Below, in pieces: positions 55,203 to 63,702 of a stretch of DNA of 64,000 bases. The position numbers were made by a program, and so were the translations under genes. Below the pieces are notes generated by a model. The model worked only from the letters and a program-made list of their open reading frames with translations, did not search any database and was not told where the DNA came from. How positions within the stretch are numbered: position 1 is the stretch's first letter; each line of letters opens with the position of its first letter. Source of the stretch: an uncultured bacterium (GTDB taxonomy: Bacteria > Bacillota > Clostridia > Oscillospirales > Acutalibacteraceae); NCBI GenBank assembly GCA_949283655.1, contig CASDTH010000007.1:49213-113212 (forward strand). The letters are read 5' to 3'.

Positions 55203-55502
55203 TTATCCTTTCTGCAGTGCTCGGTCCAACCAAATGGAGCCAACATCCATTGCATCGTACAGGCCGTTTTTTTCGCTCTTTTTCACAATCCGCTCACGGG
55301 GGCGGGCGTTTGGGTCGGTGCTCATCAGCTGAACGGTGACCTTGTTCGCCACGTCGAGCTCCTGCACCTTTTTCGTGCTGGTGATTTGCATCATAATCAC
55401 AAACGGATCAGACATATTTCCGTAGTAAAGCGTGTTGCCCTTGCGCACCAGCGGGCGGCCCTTATACATTAAAAATGGCGATTTCTTTTTGCCTTCCGCC
55501 AA
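55203..55502 (-). CDS. Conserved hypothetical protein
   Basis: A 99-residue soluble protein (MAEGKKKSPFLMYKGRPLVR..., NTLYYGNMSDPFVIMMQI..., ERIVKKSEKNGLYDAMDVGSIWLDRAL). I recall it as common in clostridia and without assigned function. No motif of known activity. It is downstream of ireB on the same strand, separated by a hairpin at 55581-55610. Confidence 0.8.
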   Translation of the reverse strand: MAEGKKKSPFLMYKGRPLVRKGNTLYYGNMSDPFVIMMQITSTKKVQELDVANKVTVQLMSTDPNARPRERIVKKSEKNGLYDAMDVGSIWLDRALQKG

Positions 55503-55580
55503 TTCAGATTCCTCCTTTATCGATCAAGTAACCAGTTTTAAACACCTTCATCATAGCATATTTTAACCCCGTTGTCAAAG

Positions 55581-55610
55581 AACCGGCCCCACCTACAGGT
55601 GGAGCCGGTT
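55581..55610 (-). terminator. Hairpin after ireB
   Basis: AACCGGC...CCACC pairs with GGTGG...GCCGGTT around a TACA loop, 20 nt after the ireB stop. On the minus strand it is followed by CTTTGAC, so it may be only partly efficient. Confidence 0.65.
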
Positions 55611-55630
55611 GTAGCTAACGAGGAAAGGCA

Positions 55631-55885
55631 CTATGCATCCAAATAGCACCGCACCAGCGCTTGCAGCAATTCATCACGGTCCAACTTGCGGATCAGGCTT
55701 CTCGCATTGTTGTGCGTTGTGATATAAGTGGGATCTTCTGATAAAATGTACCCGACGATCTGGCTGATCGGGTTATACCCCTTTTCGTTCAGCGCGTCAT
55801 AAACCGTGTGCAAAATCTGGCGCATCTCTTCATCACGTTCTTCTTTGATTGAGAATTGTATGGTTTTGTCCGTCAATGCGTCCAC
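55631..55885 (-). CDS. ireB: IreB family regulatory phosphoprotein (DUF965)
   Basis: An 84-residue helical protein: an N-terminal [19 protein letters not shown] followed by [44 protein letters not shown], which defines the family. In Enterococcus IreB is phosphorylated on two N-terminal Thr residues by IreK, the PrkC relative, and affects cephalosporin resistance. Thr5 and Thr8 occupy the comparable positions. It probably works with the PrkC and PrpC encoded at 22-25 kb. Confidence 0.93.
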   Translation of the reverse strand: MDALTDKTIQFSIKEERDEEMRQILHTVYDALNEKGYNPISQIVGYILSEDPTYITTHNNARSLIRKLDRDELLQALVRCYLDA

Positions 55886-56156
55886 CCCCGTCTATACGTA
55901 TCGATATTTATTATATACGACTTTTACATGAAAAACAATGCAAATGCTCTATTTATTTTAGAAATTTATCATTTCTTTATAAAATGCCTCAATAGGCGAT
56001 TATAGGGTCTATTCCTTTCAAAATCACAGGTATCATTATGGGAGAAAAGTGAAGAAAACAGAAGAAAAATTAAGATTTTATGAGAAATCGTGAGATAAAA
56101 TGACTTTAATATATAAGGGGGTCGTAAAAACATATAAAATAGTCAAAAAATTATAT
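55886..56156. other. AT-rich intergenic region
   Basis: Between ireB and the DUF1836 gene lies an AT-rich region with no gene. It should contain the ireB promoter and, from 56157, the DUF1836 promoter. Confidence 0.4.
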
Positions 56157-56185
56157 TTGAAGTTCAAGCGAACTTATCATATACT
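56157..56185 (+). promoter_or_regulatory. SigA-type promoter of the DUF1836 gene
   Basis: TTGAAG (56157-56162) and TATACT (56180-56185), exactly 17 nt apart, 45 nt before the start codon. Confidence 0.78.
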
Positions 56186-56229
56186 ATAAGCGTCCAATCA
56201 ATATGATTCGAAAAAGGAGGCGGGCTGGG

Positions 56230-56796
56230 ATGTTTCAAACCCTACCGGGGACGCTACTTGCACGGGATCAGGCGGATTTACGCAGCGCTTATGGTGTGAT
56301 TGAGCCGGTCTTGTCCGTTACAAAGGGGCTGACGCTTGCCCAGATCCGAGAGCTCACAGGGCTTGAAAATTCCACTGTGCAGAATTGGGTCAAGCGCGGC
56401 TGGGTGGCCCGGCCAAAATCCAAGCGGTATGGGGAGCGCCAGGTGATGCGCATTATTTTGATCAATGCGCTGCGCGCCTCCCTTCAGCTGGAACAGATCG
56501 CGCAGCTGATGCAATATGTCAATGGCAGTGTGGAGGATAGCGCCGATGATATTATTCCGGATAGAGCCCTCTATGATGACCTTTGCGCAATTATCTTCCA
56601 ACTGGAGGATGCGCCCGCTTTGAATGAAAAGCAACTGGACGAGGTCATTGCCTCGCAAATTGCCGGATATCACGGCCCGGCTGCGGATTCCCGTGAGAAA
56701 CTTGGGAAAACGCTCAAGATCATGACGTTCGCCTGCATCTCCTCCAGGCTGAAGCAAAAGGCGGAGATGGAGATGAGCGCCATACTCGGAGGTTAA
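56230..56796 (+). CDS. DUF1836 family, MerR-like regulator
   Basis: A 188-residue protein. LTLAQIRELTGLENSTVQNWVKRGWVARPKSKRYGERQVMRIILINALR (about residues 37-85) is a MerR-like winged helix as found in DUF1836 proteins. A C-terminal helical region has no visible ligand site. Probable DNA-binding regulator with unknown targets. The ATG at 56230 lies 9 nt after GGAGG. An upstream ATG at 56203 falls before that site. Confidence 0.83.
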   Translation: MFQTLPGTLLARDQADLRSAYGVIEPVLSVTKGLTLAQIRELTGLENSTVQNWVKRGWVARPKSKRYGERQVMRIILINALRASLQLEQIAQLMQYVNGSVEDSADDIIPDRALYDDLCAIIFQLEDAPALNEKQLDEVIASQIAGYHGPAADSREKLGKTLKIMTFACISSRLKQKAEMEMSAILGG

Positions 56797-56854
56797 AGTA
56801 GGGCCCTGCCTCCGTGGCTGTGCGCAAATATTTTTTAGAAAGGAGAAGAAGAAG

Positions 56855-57322
56855 TTGGAACCGGGGATGATTATGCTGTTTGTCTGGATTGGGATGATGG
56901 TTGCATTCACCGTCATTGAGGCGGTCACAGTGCAGCTCGTCACCATTTGGTTCGCCGTGGGCAGCCTTGCCGCCCTCATTGCGAATATCGCAGGCGCGAA
57001 CATGGTGGTGCAGTGGGTTGTGTTTGTGCTGGTGGCCGCCGTGTGCCTGCTGGTGACGCGTCCGGTGGTCAAAAAAGTGGTCAACGCCAAGGCAGAGCCT
57101 ACCAACGCCGACCGCTGTATTGGGCAGACGGGCATTGTCACCGAGCAGATTGATAACGACGCTGGAACCGGGCTCGTCAGGGTGAAGGGCGCTGTTTGGT
57201 CGGCGCGTTCCCAAACTGGTGAGCAGCTCGAGAAGGGCGCCGCTGTCACAATCCAGTCCATTGAAGGCGTCAAGGTGATGGTCACGCGCGCGCCGTGCCC
57301 GGCGCGGGAAGGGCAGGTCTAA
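56855..57322 (+). CDS. NfeD-family membrane protein
   Basis: A 155-residue protein. Three membrane helices in residues 3-70 (MIMLFVWIGMMVAFTVIEAV, LVTIWFAVGSLAALIANI, MVVQWVVFVLVAAVCLLV) are followed by an OB-fold C-terminal domain (DRCIGQTGIVTEQIDNDAGTGLVRVKGAVWSARS). NfeD proteins act with SPFH/stomatin proteins in membrane microdomains, and the next gene encodes such a protein. The TTG start follows AAAGGAGAAG. Confidence 0.92.
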   Translation: MEPGMIMLFVWIGMMVAFTVIEAVTVQLVTIWFAVGSLAALIANIAGANMVVQWVVFVLVAAVCLLVTRPVVKKVVNAKAEPTNADRCIGQTGIVTEQIDNDAGTGLVRVKGAVWSARSQTGEQLEKGAAVTIQSIEGVKVMVTRAPCPAREGQV

Positions 57323-57371
57323 CCAGAGCGGGGGGAGCCCTGCTCTTATAAAAGTTGAGGAGGAATTTTGA

Positions 57372-58301
57372 ATGGAATGGCTTATTTATGTGCTGCTGGC
57401 GATCGTGCTGTTTCTCCTGCTGATCGTTGTGCTGAATATCAAGATTGTGCCGCAGTCGAAGGCCTATGTGGTAGAGCGCCTGGGCGCTTACCGCACCACG
57501 TGGGATACCGGGCTGCATGTTAAAATCCCGTTTCTGGAGCGTATTGCAAAGGTGGTTTCCCTTAAGGAGCAGGTGGCGGATTTTCCACCACAGCCTGTGA
57601 TTACGAAAGATAACGTCACAATGCAGATTGATACGGTCATCTTTTTCCAGATCACAGACCCGAAGCTCTATACCTATGGCGTAGAGCGCCCGATTTCTGC
57701 GATTGAGAACCTGACTGCCACAACGTTGCGCAACATCATCGGTGAGCTGGAGCTCGACCATACGCTCACCTCACGCGATACCATCAACGCCAAGATCCGT
57801 GGGATTCTCGATGAGGCGACGGATCCCTGGGGCATCAAGGTCAACCGGGTAGAGTTGAAAAACATTGTGCCACCCGCCGAGATTCAGGATGCCATGGAGA
57901 AGCAGATGAAGGCGGAGCGCCAGCGCCGGGAATCCATCCTGCGCGCCGAAGGCGAAAAGGCCAGCAAGATACTGGTTGCCGAAGGCCAGAAGGAAAGCCA
58001 GATTCTTGCCGCAGAGGGTGAGAAGCAGGCTGCAATCCTGCACGCCGAAGCCGTCAAAGAGGCGAAAATTCGCGAGGCGGAGGGCGAGGCACAGGCAATC
58101 CTTGCCGTGCAGAAGGCGGAGGCCGAGGGTATCCGCATGATCAACGAGGCGACCCCAGGCGAGGGCGTTATCGCCATCAAGAGCCTGGAGGCCTTCCAAA
58201 AAGCGGCAGATGGGCAGGCGACGAAGATCATCATCCCGTCGGATATCCAGTCGCTCGCTGGGCTTGCCACCAGTGCGGGTGAGTTGCTGCGCAAGGAATA
58301 A
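57372..58301 (+). CDS. SPFH-domain (stomatin/QmcA-like) protein
   Basis: A 309-residue membrane-anchored protein. One N-terminal helix (WLIYVLLAIVLFLLLIVVLNI) precedes the SPFH domain (about 25-190, VVERLGAYRTTWDTGLHVKIPF). Then comes a long Ala/Glu-rich coiled coil (about 190-260, repeated EGEKA/EGQKE units) and a C-terminal oligomerisation region. It lies 49 nt after the NfeD gene, forming the usual pair. No protease domain. Confidence 0.95.
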   Translation: MEWLIYVLLAIVLFLLLIVVLNIKIVPQSKAYVVERLGAYRTTWDTGLHVKIPFLERIAKVVSLKEQVADFPPQPVITKDNVTMQIDTVIFFQITDPKLYTYGVERPISAIENLTATTLRNIIGELELDHTLTSRDTINAKIRGILDEATDPWGIKVNRVELKNIVPPAEIQDAMEKQMKAERQRRESILRAEGEKASKILVAEGQKESQILAAEGEKQAAILHAEAVKEAKIREAEGEAQAILAVQKAEAEGIRMINEATPGEGVIAIKSLEAFQKAADGQATKIIIPSDIQSLAGLATSAGELLRKE

Positions 58302-58338
58302 AGCGGGTAGCCTGAAGCAACCGAACCGTAAAAAGATT

Positions 58339-58368
58339 GGGCCGGAGCTATCCTAGCTCCGGCCCTTT
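58339..58368. terminator. Terminator between converging genes
   Basis: A perfect 12-bp stem (GGGCCGGAGCTA at 58339-58350 with 58354-58365) around TCC is followed by TTT on the plus strand and CTTTTT-like sequence on the minus strand. Confidence 0.85.
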
Positions 58369-58424
58369 CCACTTTTTACTTTTTGCCCGTCTTCATCCAG
58401 ATGGCGCACCGCTGCGACGGAGCG

Positions 58425-59075
58425 TTACAGCTTGGAATAGCCGAAACTGTTGACCATTGCGTCAATCGGCTTACGCGCTTTGCAATCCGGGCAATCCGCT
58501 GCGGAGCAGGAGGCATAATCCGGCAGCTCCCTGGTTGTGAATAGCGCATGGATTTCAATGCCTTCCACCTGCTCAATGGCGCTGAAAACGGCCGCAATGC
58601 CGCAGGTGCGCCCGCCGAAATAGCGGATACAATCCAGCGCGCGGCGGATGGTTTTACCGGTTGATACCGTGGAGATCAGCAGCAGGACGCTTTTGCCTGC
58701 CACCATGGGCTGCAGGTTTTCCCGGAAAAACATTTGCCCGTTAGAGTCATATTCCGGCGAGAGGACAAACAGGCTGCTACCCTGATTGATGGAGCACATG
58801 CCGGATTTGGTTAGCTCCCGCGCCAGAAATGCACCCAGGATTTCGCTGCCTTCCATGCATACGATGGTATCGATCAGTTCATAGTGTAAATAGGGCGAAG
58901 CAAGCAATGCGGCCGCCTCACGCGCCATAGCATGCTCGTGCTTGACCTTTGAAATGTTTAAATAGTAATTGATATGGGAATGGCTGGTAACAAAGTGCCC
59001 CGGCACCGCCTCGATTTGAATGTGTGAATTGGCTTCTGATTTGACGGTGAAAGCCCGGCTTTCCATGTTGGCCAT
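58425..59075 (-). CDS. Phosphoribosyltransferase-like protein
   Basis: A 216-residue protein with a type I phosphoribosyltransferase-like core. VLLLISTVSTGKTIRRAL (about 130-147) resembles the PRPP loop, though the usual two acidic residues before it are replaced by Ile-Ser. A Cys cluster (C190, C195, C198) near the end may bind metal. The enzyme activity is uncertain; orotate PRT-like regulators are one option. The ATG at 59075 follows AGGAGGAGG. The open frame continues upstream to 59249 without a start signal. Confidence 0.72.
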   Translation of the reverse strand: MANMESRAFTVKSEANSHIQIEAVPGHFVTSHSHINYYLNISKVKHEHAMAREAAALLASPYLHYELIDTIVCMEGSEILGAFLARELTKSGMCSINQGSSLFVLSPEYDSNGQMFFRENLQPMVAGKSVLLLISTVSTGKTIRRALDCIRYFGGRTCGIAAVFSAIEQVEGIEIHALFTTRELPDYASCSAADCPDCKARKPIDAMVNSFGYSKL

Positions 59076-59262
59076 GATATGCCTCCTCCTTTTACAATAA
59101 CCAGTTCTTATTTTATTATAAAATGATACGAATAGTATTTCAACCAGATAGATAAAAAAATTGTGCGAAATATAAAAATGAATCGCAATATGCCAAAGAG
59201 TGGCCGGGAAGACCCCCTCAATCTTTTTAACAAATTCTTCATTTTTCAAATCGGAAATCTAC

Positions 59263-59290
59263 TTTACACCATACAGAAAAAATGTATAAT
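59263..59290 (+). promoter_or_regulatory. SigA-type promoter of the alpha-galactosidase gene
   Basis: TTTACA (59263-59268) and a perfect TATAAT (59285-59290) with a 16-nt spacer, 71 nt before the start. Confidence 0.78.
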
Positions 59291-59360
59291 AGGAGATGCG
59301 CAATGAGCAATAGTTTGTGCTGCCTGCGCATGAAAAATCAATCGGACAGGAGTTTTGAGA

Positions 59361-61040
59361 ATGAAAGAGTGCCGGTTCCAGCTTACCTATATCGCCAACG
59401 GCCAAATGCACCATACCTGCGGTAAAACACAGGCGCAGCAGCCGTTTGAGACGGATTATTTTTCGCTTTTAACGCAGTATGACGGCGGGCGTGTCCGTGT
59501 GCGGATTTTGCCAAAGGAGCCCGTCTCCTTCACAAAGTTCGCTATGGTGTTTCGCTATCCTTATCAGGAGAATAGCCGCGTGTTCGTCAATGGCTATCAA
59601 TCCTGGACGGATAGCCGCGAGTATTTTGTAACGGAGCGTATGACGCATCTGAGCCCCTTGAGCAAGCCGTGGATTCAGGAGATGAGCCTGGATAAATCCG
59701 GCGACTACACCTTCCATAACTATCCGAAGGAGAGCGGCGTTTTCCACGGCTACTCCTACTCCTATGTGCGCAACGGGGATACGGTTGATCTCTTTGGCTC
59801 CGTGACAGAGCGCAGTGGCTACACGGTCTTTAATTTTGACTGCAACCGCAATCTGCTCATTGTGGAGAAGGATCTGGAGGGCGTCGTGATGACAGAGCCG
59901 TATGACGCGCTGGATATTGTCCACCTGCGCGGCGGCTTTGACGAGGCGTTTGATCGTTATTTTCAGGTGATGGGGGTGCCGAAGCCCCGCGTGCAGCATA
60001 AGTGCGGCTATACCACCTGGTATAATTATTATCCGAATATCAATGAAAAAATCGTGACGGACGATCTGGAGGCGCTGGCCAAGGTGCCGGAGCAGATCGA
60101 TATTTTCCAGATCGACGACGGGCATCAGACCGCTGTTGGCGATTGGCTGAGCACGAATCCCGAAAAGTTTCCCAACGGGATGAAGGCGGTCGCTGATCAG
60201 ATTCATGCGAAGGGAATGCTGGCTGGCCTGTGGCTTGCGCCTTTTGGCTGTGAGTATCACTCGACTGTGGCAGAGAAGCACCCGGATTGGCTGATTAAAA
60301 ATGAGAAGGGCAAGCCTGTGGTTGCGGGCTTGAACTGGGGCGGCTTCTATGCGATTGATTTCAATAACCCAGAGGCGGCGCAGTATATCCGCAACTGCTT
60401 TGATGTGATCCTCAATGACTGGGGCTACGATATGGTCAAGTTGGATTTCCTCTATGCTGCCTGCATCCTGCCGCAGTATAATAAATCCCGTGGGCAGCTG
60501 ATGTGCGAGGCGATGGATTTCATCCGCGAATGCGTGGGGGATAAGCTGATCCTCGGCTGCGGCGTGCCGCTTGCGCCCTGCTATGGCAAGGTGGATTTCT
60601 GCCGTATCGGCGCGGATGTCTGCCTAGGCTGGAAGCCCTCCCTGCACGGCTACCTTACTCATCGTGAGGACGCCTCCACCCAGAATGCCGTCAACAACTC
60701 GATCTTCCGGCGCCAGCTGGATGGGCGCGCTTTCTGCAACGATCCGGATGTGTTCCTGCTGCGCGACTATAATATGGGCCTTGATATGACGCAGCGCAAG
60801 ATCATCGCGAAGGTAAATAAGATCTTTGGCAACCTGCTGTTTATCTCCGATAATGTCGACCGCTATAACGCGGAGCAGATGGCGGTGTTCCAGGATACGC
60901 TCAAGGCGAGCGAAACCAAGGTGCTTAGCGCGGAATATGTGAAGAAGAATATTGTCGATGTGCGCTTCCTGGAGGACGGCGTAGAAAAGCACCTGCGCTT
61001 TAACATCACGGATGGCGAGCTGCTGGAAGGGGAGTTTTAA
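59361..61040 (+). CDS. GH36 family alpha-galactosidase
   Basis: A 559-residue enzyme. An N-terminal beta-sandwich (about 1-200, FVNGYQSWTDSREYF) is followed by the (beta/alpha)8 domain with YTTWYNYYPNINE, IFQIDDGHQT, the nucleophile Asp362 in VKLDFLYA and the probable acid/base Asp419 in IGADVCLGW. It is shorter than typical 700-residue GH36 enzymes, so it belongs to a compact subgroup, and the linkage is predicted rather than proven. No signal peptide. ATG 59361 follows ACAGGAG; the frame begins 2 codons earlier with TTG. Confidence 0.9.
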   Translation: MKECRFQLTYIANGQMHHTCGKTQAQQPFETDYFSLLTQYDGGRVRVRILPKEPVSFTKFAMVFRYPYQENSRVFVNGYQSWTDSREYFVTERMTHLSPLSKPWIQEMSLDKSGDYTFHNYPKESGVFHGYSYSYVRNGDTVDLFGSVTERSGYTVFNFDCNRNLLIVEKDLEGVVMTEPYDALDIVHLRGGFDEAFDRYFQVMGVPKPRVQHKCGYTTWYNYYPNINEKIVTDDLEALAKVPEQIDIFQIDDGHQTAVGDWLSTNPEKFPNGMKAVADQIHAKGMLAGLWLAPFGCEYHSTVAEKHPDWLIKNEKGKPVVAGLNWGGFYAIDFNNPEAAQYIRNCFDVILNDWGYDMVKLDFLYAACILPQYNKSRGQLMCEAMDFIRECVGDKLILGCGVPLAPCYGKVDFCRIGADVCLGWKPSLHGYLTHREDASTQNAVNNSIFRRQLDGRAFCNDPDVFLLRDYNMGLDMTQRKIIAKVNKIFGNLLFISDNVDRYNAEQMAVFQDTLKASETKVLSAEYVKKNIVDVRFLEDGVEKHLRFNITDGELLEGEF

Positions 61041-61103
61041 TCTCACCCCCGTTTCTCAAGCAACCGCCGTTGTGCAGTGATTGAAAAAGGAATGACGTAT
61101 TTC

Positions 61104-61775
61104 ATGTGGAATCGGACAGTGATTTTTGACCTGGACGGAACACTGCTCAATACGCTGGACGATCTGGCGGATAGCACCAATGCGGCTTTATGTGGTTGTG
61201 GCTATCCGCCGCGTACTGTGGAGGAGGTGCGCCGGTTTGTAGGCAACGGAGTCCGTCTGCTGATAGAGCGCGCCGTCCCGGTAGGGACGACGGGGGAGGA
61301 GACGGATCGCTGCTTTCAGCTCTTCCGGGAGCAGTATGATAAGCGGATGTGCTGCAAAACCAGGCCTTATGATGGAATCCTGCCGCTATTGGAGGCGTTG
61401 CATGCACAGGGAGTCAAGTGTGCAGTGGTTTCCAATAAATATGATGGCGCCGTACGGCAGCTGGCCCGGAAATATTTTGGCGGGCTGATCGATGTGGCCG
61501 TTGGGGAGCGCGCCGGTGTGCGCCGTAAGCCCGCGCCGGATAGCGTGCTTGAGGTGCTGCGCCAGCTTGGTACGGAGGCGGCCACGGCGTTGTATGCCGG
61601 GGATTCGGATGTGGATGTGCAAACGGCGCATAACGCGGGCTTACGCTGCGTGGGCGTTACGTGGGGATTCCGCAGCCACAGCGTGCTGGAGCAGGCCGGA
61701 GCGGATTTTATTGTGGATCGCCCAGCGCAGCTTTTGGATATTGCAATGGCTCAAATAGGGGGGGAGTCCCCTTGA
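61104..61775 (+). CDS. HAD-superfamily phosphatase, phosphoglycolate phosphatase-like
   Basis: A 223-residue HAD hydrolase. Motif I is IFDLDGTLLNT (nucleophile and acid Asp), motif II lies in CAVVSNKYDG, motif III is the Lys near RRKPAPDS, and motif IV is YAGDSDVDVQTA. The cap domain of the Gph type lies between motifs I and II. Substrates may include phosphoglycolate or sugar phosphates. The ATG at 61104 gives the family start; GTG 61077 and ATG 61092 are upstream options. Confidence 0.92.
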   Translation: MWNRTVIFDLDGTLLNTLDDLADSTNAALCGCGYPPRTVEEVRRFVGNGVRLLIERAVPVGTTGEETDRCFQLFREQYDKRMCCKTRPYDGILPLLEALHAQGVKCAVVSNKYDGAVRQLARKYFGGLIDVAVGERAGVRRKPAPDSVLEVLRQLGTEAATALYAGDSDVDVQTAHNAGLRCVGVTWGFRSHSVLEQAGADFIVDRPAQLLDIAMAQIGGESP

Positions 61776-61799
61776 AATAAATAAGGAGGAAAAAGAGTG

Positions 61800-63344
61800 A
61801 TGAAGCTTTATTGGATGCTGCGGCGCATCATTGCGCTGATTATCTCAGCCGTGCAGTTTTTGTTGGGGCTGTTCGGCGTGAGCATCAACCCTATGAAGAA
61901 CGTGATTGAAGAGCCGAACCTAGCGGCGGAGGCTGTTGTGGCGGCACAGAGCGGCTCCGTGCTGGCGGATGCAAAATTCCTGACGGATGGATTGATTGAA
62001 ACGTTCTGGTCCTCCGGCCACAAGGAAAACGCCTATGTGGAGCTGCGCTTCCCCGAGGAGGTCACCTTTAACACCGTTGTGCTGCGGGAACTGACCACAA
62101 GCGTCAAGTCGTTTGCTCTGCAAACGTATGAAAACGGTGAATGGGTTGATTTTTACCGGAGCGACCGCATTGAAACCTACCGCTTCTGCTCGTTTGACCC
62201 GGTCACCACGAGCCGCATGCGCCTTGTGGTGCGTGAGCAGGTGGGCAATTTCTGCCTGCAGGAGATGGAGATTTATAATATCGCGCCAAAGGAGCTCAAG
62301 GAGCCGTTCCGGGTGGCGGCGTATAAACGCATTGATTTCAATAAGACCTGGGAGATCACTGATCCCGTGAAGGAAGCGGAGGCGCTCTACGGCAAGGAGA
62401 GCGAGCAGTACAAGGCCGCTTACCAGAAGATGAAAACCTACTCCCGCTATTTTGAGGTGATCAATGAGCTAATCCTCTTCAACGGCGTGGATTGGACGAC
62501 GCAGGGCGATATCCATATCCGCGACGGAGCAGAGAATTTCCGCCGGGAGATCGATGCGCTGCATGAGGTGTTTGCTGTGCGGGATATCCAGACGGATGTG
62601 CGCATCACAGCGACGATCCTTTGTCCGGGTGATAACGAGGTGACGGCGCAGTCCCTCGAGGAGCACATGGATACGCTGGTGGCGAATATCGTCGCTTTTG
62701 TTAAGGAATATGACCTTGATGGCATTGATTTTGACTGGGAGTATCCGAGCGAAAGTTCTCAATGGAAGGTTTATGGCGAACTGGTGAAAAAGCTGGATCA
62801 GGCGTTTGAGGAGGAGTTTGGTGACAGCGTGACGGTTGGTGTGGCGCTGGCCAGCTGGGGCGTGGGCTTCAGCCGCAGCGCAATGCGCGCCATCGATGAG
62901 GTGCATGTGATGGCTTACGACCTGTTTGATGACGATGGCTGCCATTCCACCTTTATGACCGGTGCTTACAACCCGATGCGCTATTTTAATGGTTTACAGT
63001 ATAACCGTGGGCTGTTTAACCTTGGCATCCCGTATTATGGCCGTCCAGTGGATAAGGGCGCCTATTGGCCCTCTTGGAGCCAGGTTGGCAATGAGCCCGG
63101 CGCCTATTGGACGAATGAATTCCCCGGCTCTTACACGGATGAGGCCGGGAACCCGATTGCCCTCAACGATTATTACAATAGCCCTGGGATGGTGGCGGAT
63201 AAAACGGCCTATGCGATCAGCCTTGGTATCGGCGGCTTGATGCTCTTCCATATGGATTGCGACCTGCCGATGGATAACCCCAACTCCTTGACGCTGGCGG
63301 TGGAGAAAACGCTTGAGCAGCGCGTGGCGAATTATCGGGATTAG
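61800..63344 (+). CDS. GH18 glycoside hydrolase with discoidin-like domain
   Basis: A 514-residue protein. An N-terminal hydrophobic segment (residues 8-26, RIIALIISAVQFLLGLFGV) acts as a membrane anchor or signal. A galactose-binding/F5-8C-like domain (about 35-160, LTDGLIETFWSSGHKENAYVELRFPEEVTFNTVVLRE) comes next. The GH18 barrel has the catalytic DGIDFDWE (Asp310, Asp312, Glu314) and VHVMAYDLFDDDG. Chitin, chitobiose or N-glycan core cleavage is possible. GTG 61797 and ATG 61800 are adjacent starts after AAGGAGG. It follows the phosphatase gene by 24 nt. Confidence 0.9.
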   Translation: MKLYWMLRRIIALIISAVQFLLGLFGVSINPMKNVIEEPNLAAEAVVAAQSGSVLADAKFLTDGLIETFWSSGHKENAYVELRFPEEVTFNTVVLRELTTSVKSFALQTYENGEWVDFYRSDRIETYRFCSFDPVTTSRMRLVVREQVGNFCLQEMEIYNIAPKELKEPFRVAAYKRIDFNKTWEITDPVKEAEALYGKESEQYKAAYQKMKTYSRYFEVINELILFNGVDWTTQGDIHIRDGAENFRREIDALHEVFAVRDIQTDVRITATILCPGDNEVTAQSLEEHMDTLVANIVAFVKEYDLDGIDFDWEYPSESSQWKVYGELVKKLDQAFEEEFGDSVTVGVALASWGVGFSRSAMRAIDEVHVMAYDLFDDDGCHSTFMTGAYNPMRYFNGLQYNRGLFNLGIPYYGRPVDKGAYWPSWSQVGNEPGAYWTNEFPGSYTDEAGNPIALNDYYNSPGMVADKTAYAISLGIGGLMLFHMDCDLPMDNPNSLTLAVEKTLEQRVANYRD

Positions 63345-63423
63345 ATTTTAGAGGTTAGGAATTAGATATTAAATACAGAAACTGTGAGGCTTTTGCCTCA
63401 GAGGTAATCGCAGCAAGCATCAA

Positions 63424-63449
63424 GGCTCCGGGAGAAACCTCCCGGGGCC
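63424..63449 (+). terminator. Hairpin after the GH18 gene (copy 1)
   Basis: An 11-bp stem (63424-63434 with 63439-63449) around AAAC. A related hairpin at 63592-63617 keeps the loop while changing both arms. Confidence 0.7.
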
Positions 63450-63549
63450 CTTATTCAGACATCAGATGTCAGACATTAGATATCAGACGTGAAATCTGGA
63501 AGCGGTCATCTCGTCTACAATCCAATCCCTACGATCCAATATCTAGCTT

Positions 63550-63702
63550 GCCTGGGCCTAGCGTTACGTTTGCGGCTCTGAACTTCTTGCGGGCTCCGTT
63601 AGAAACCTGACGGGGCCTTCAGTCGATCGCGGAGGCTGAAGCCTTTTAATAGGCCAGCGGTGGCAGGCTCCACAAATTTCCGGCGGGCCCGTGAGGGGAC
63701 TT
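63550..63702. repeat. Composite dispersed repeat, copy B
   Basis: Block 1 (63550-63592) and block 2 (63650-63702) match 6313-6355 and 6472-6524 in the same order. Block 2 is 53 bp in both copies with 7 differences. A hairpin (TTTTTCGT/ACGAAAAA, 63700-63720) follows. No gene overlaps. Confidence 0.75.
63592..63617 (+). repeat. Hairpin copy 2, inside repeat copy B
   Basis: An 11-bp stem with an AAAC loop like that at 63424-63449; three stem positions differ but pairing is kept on both arms. Confidence 0.65.
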
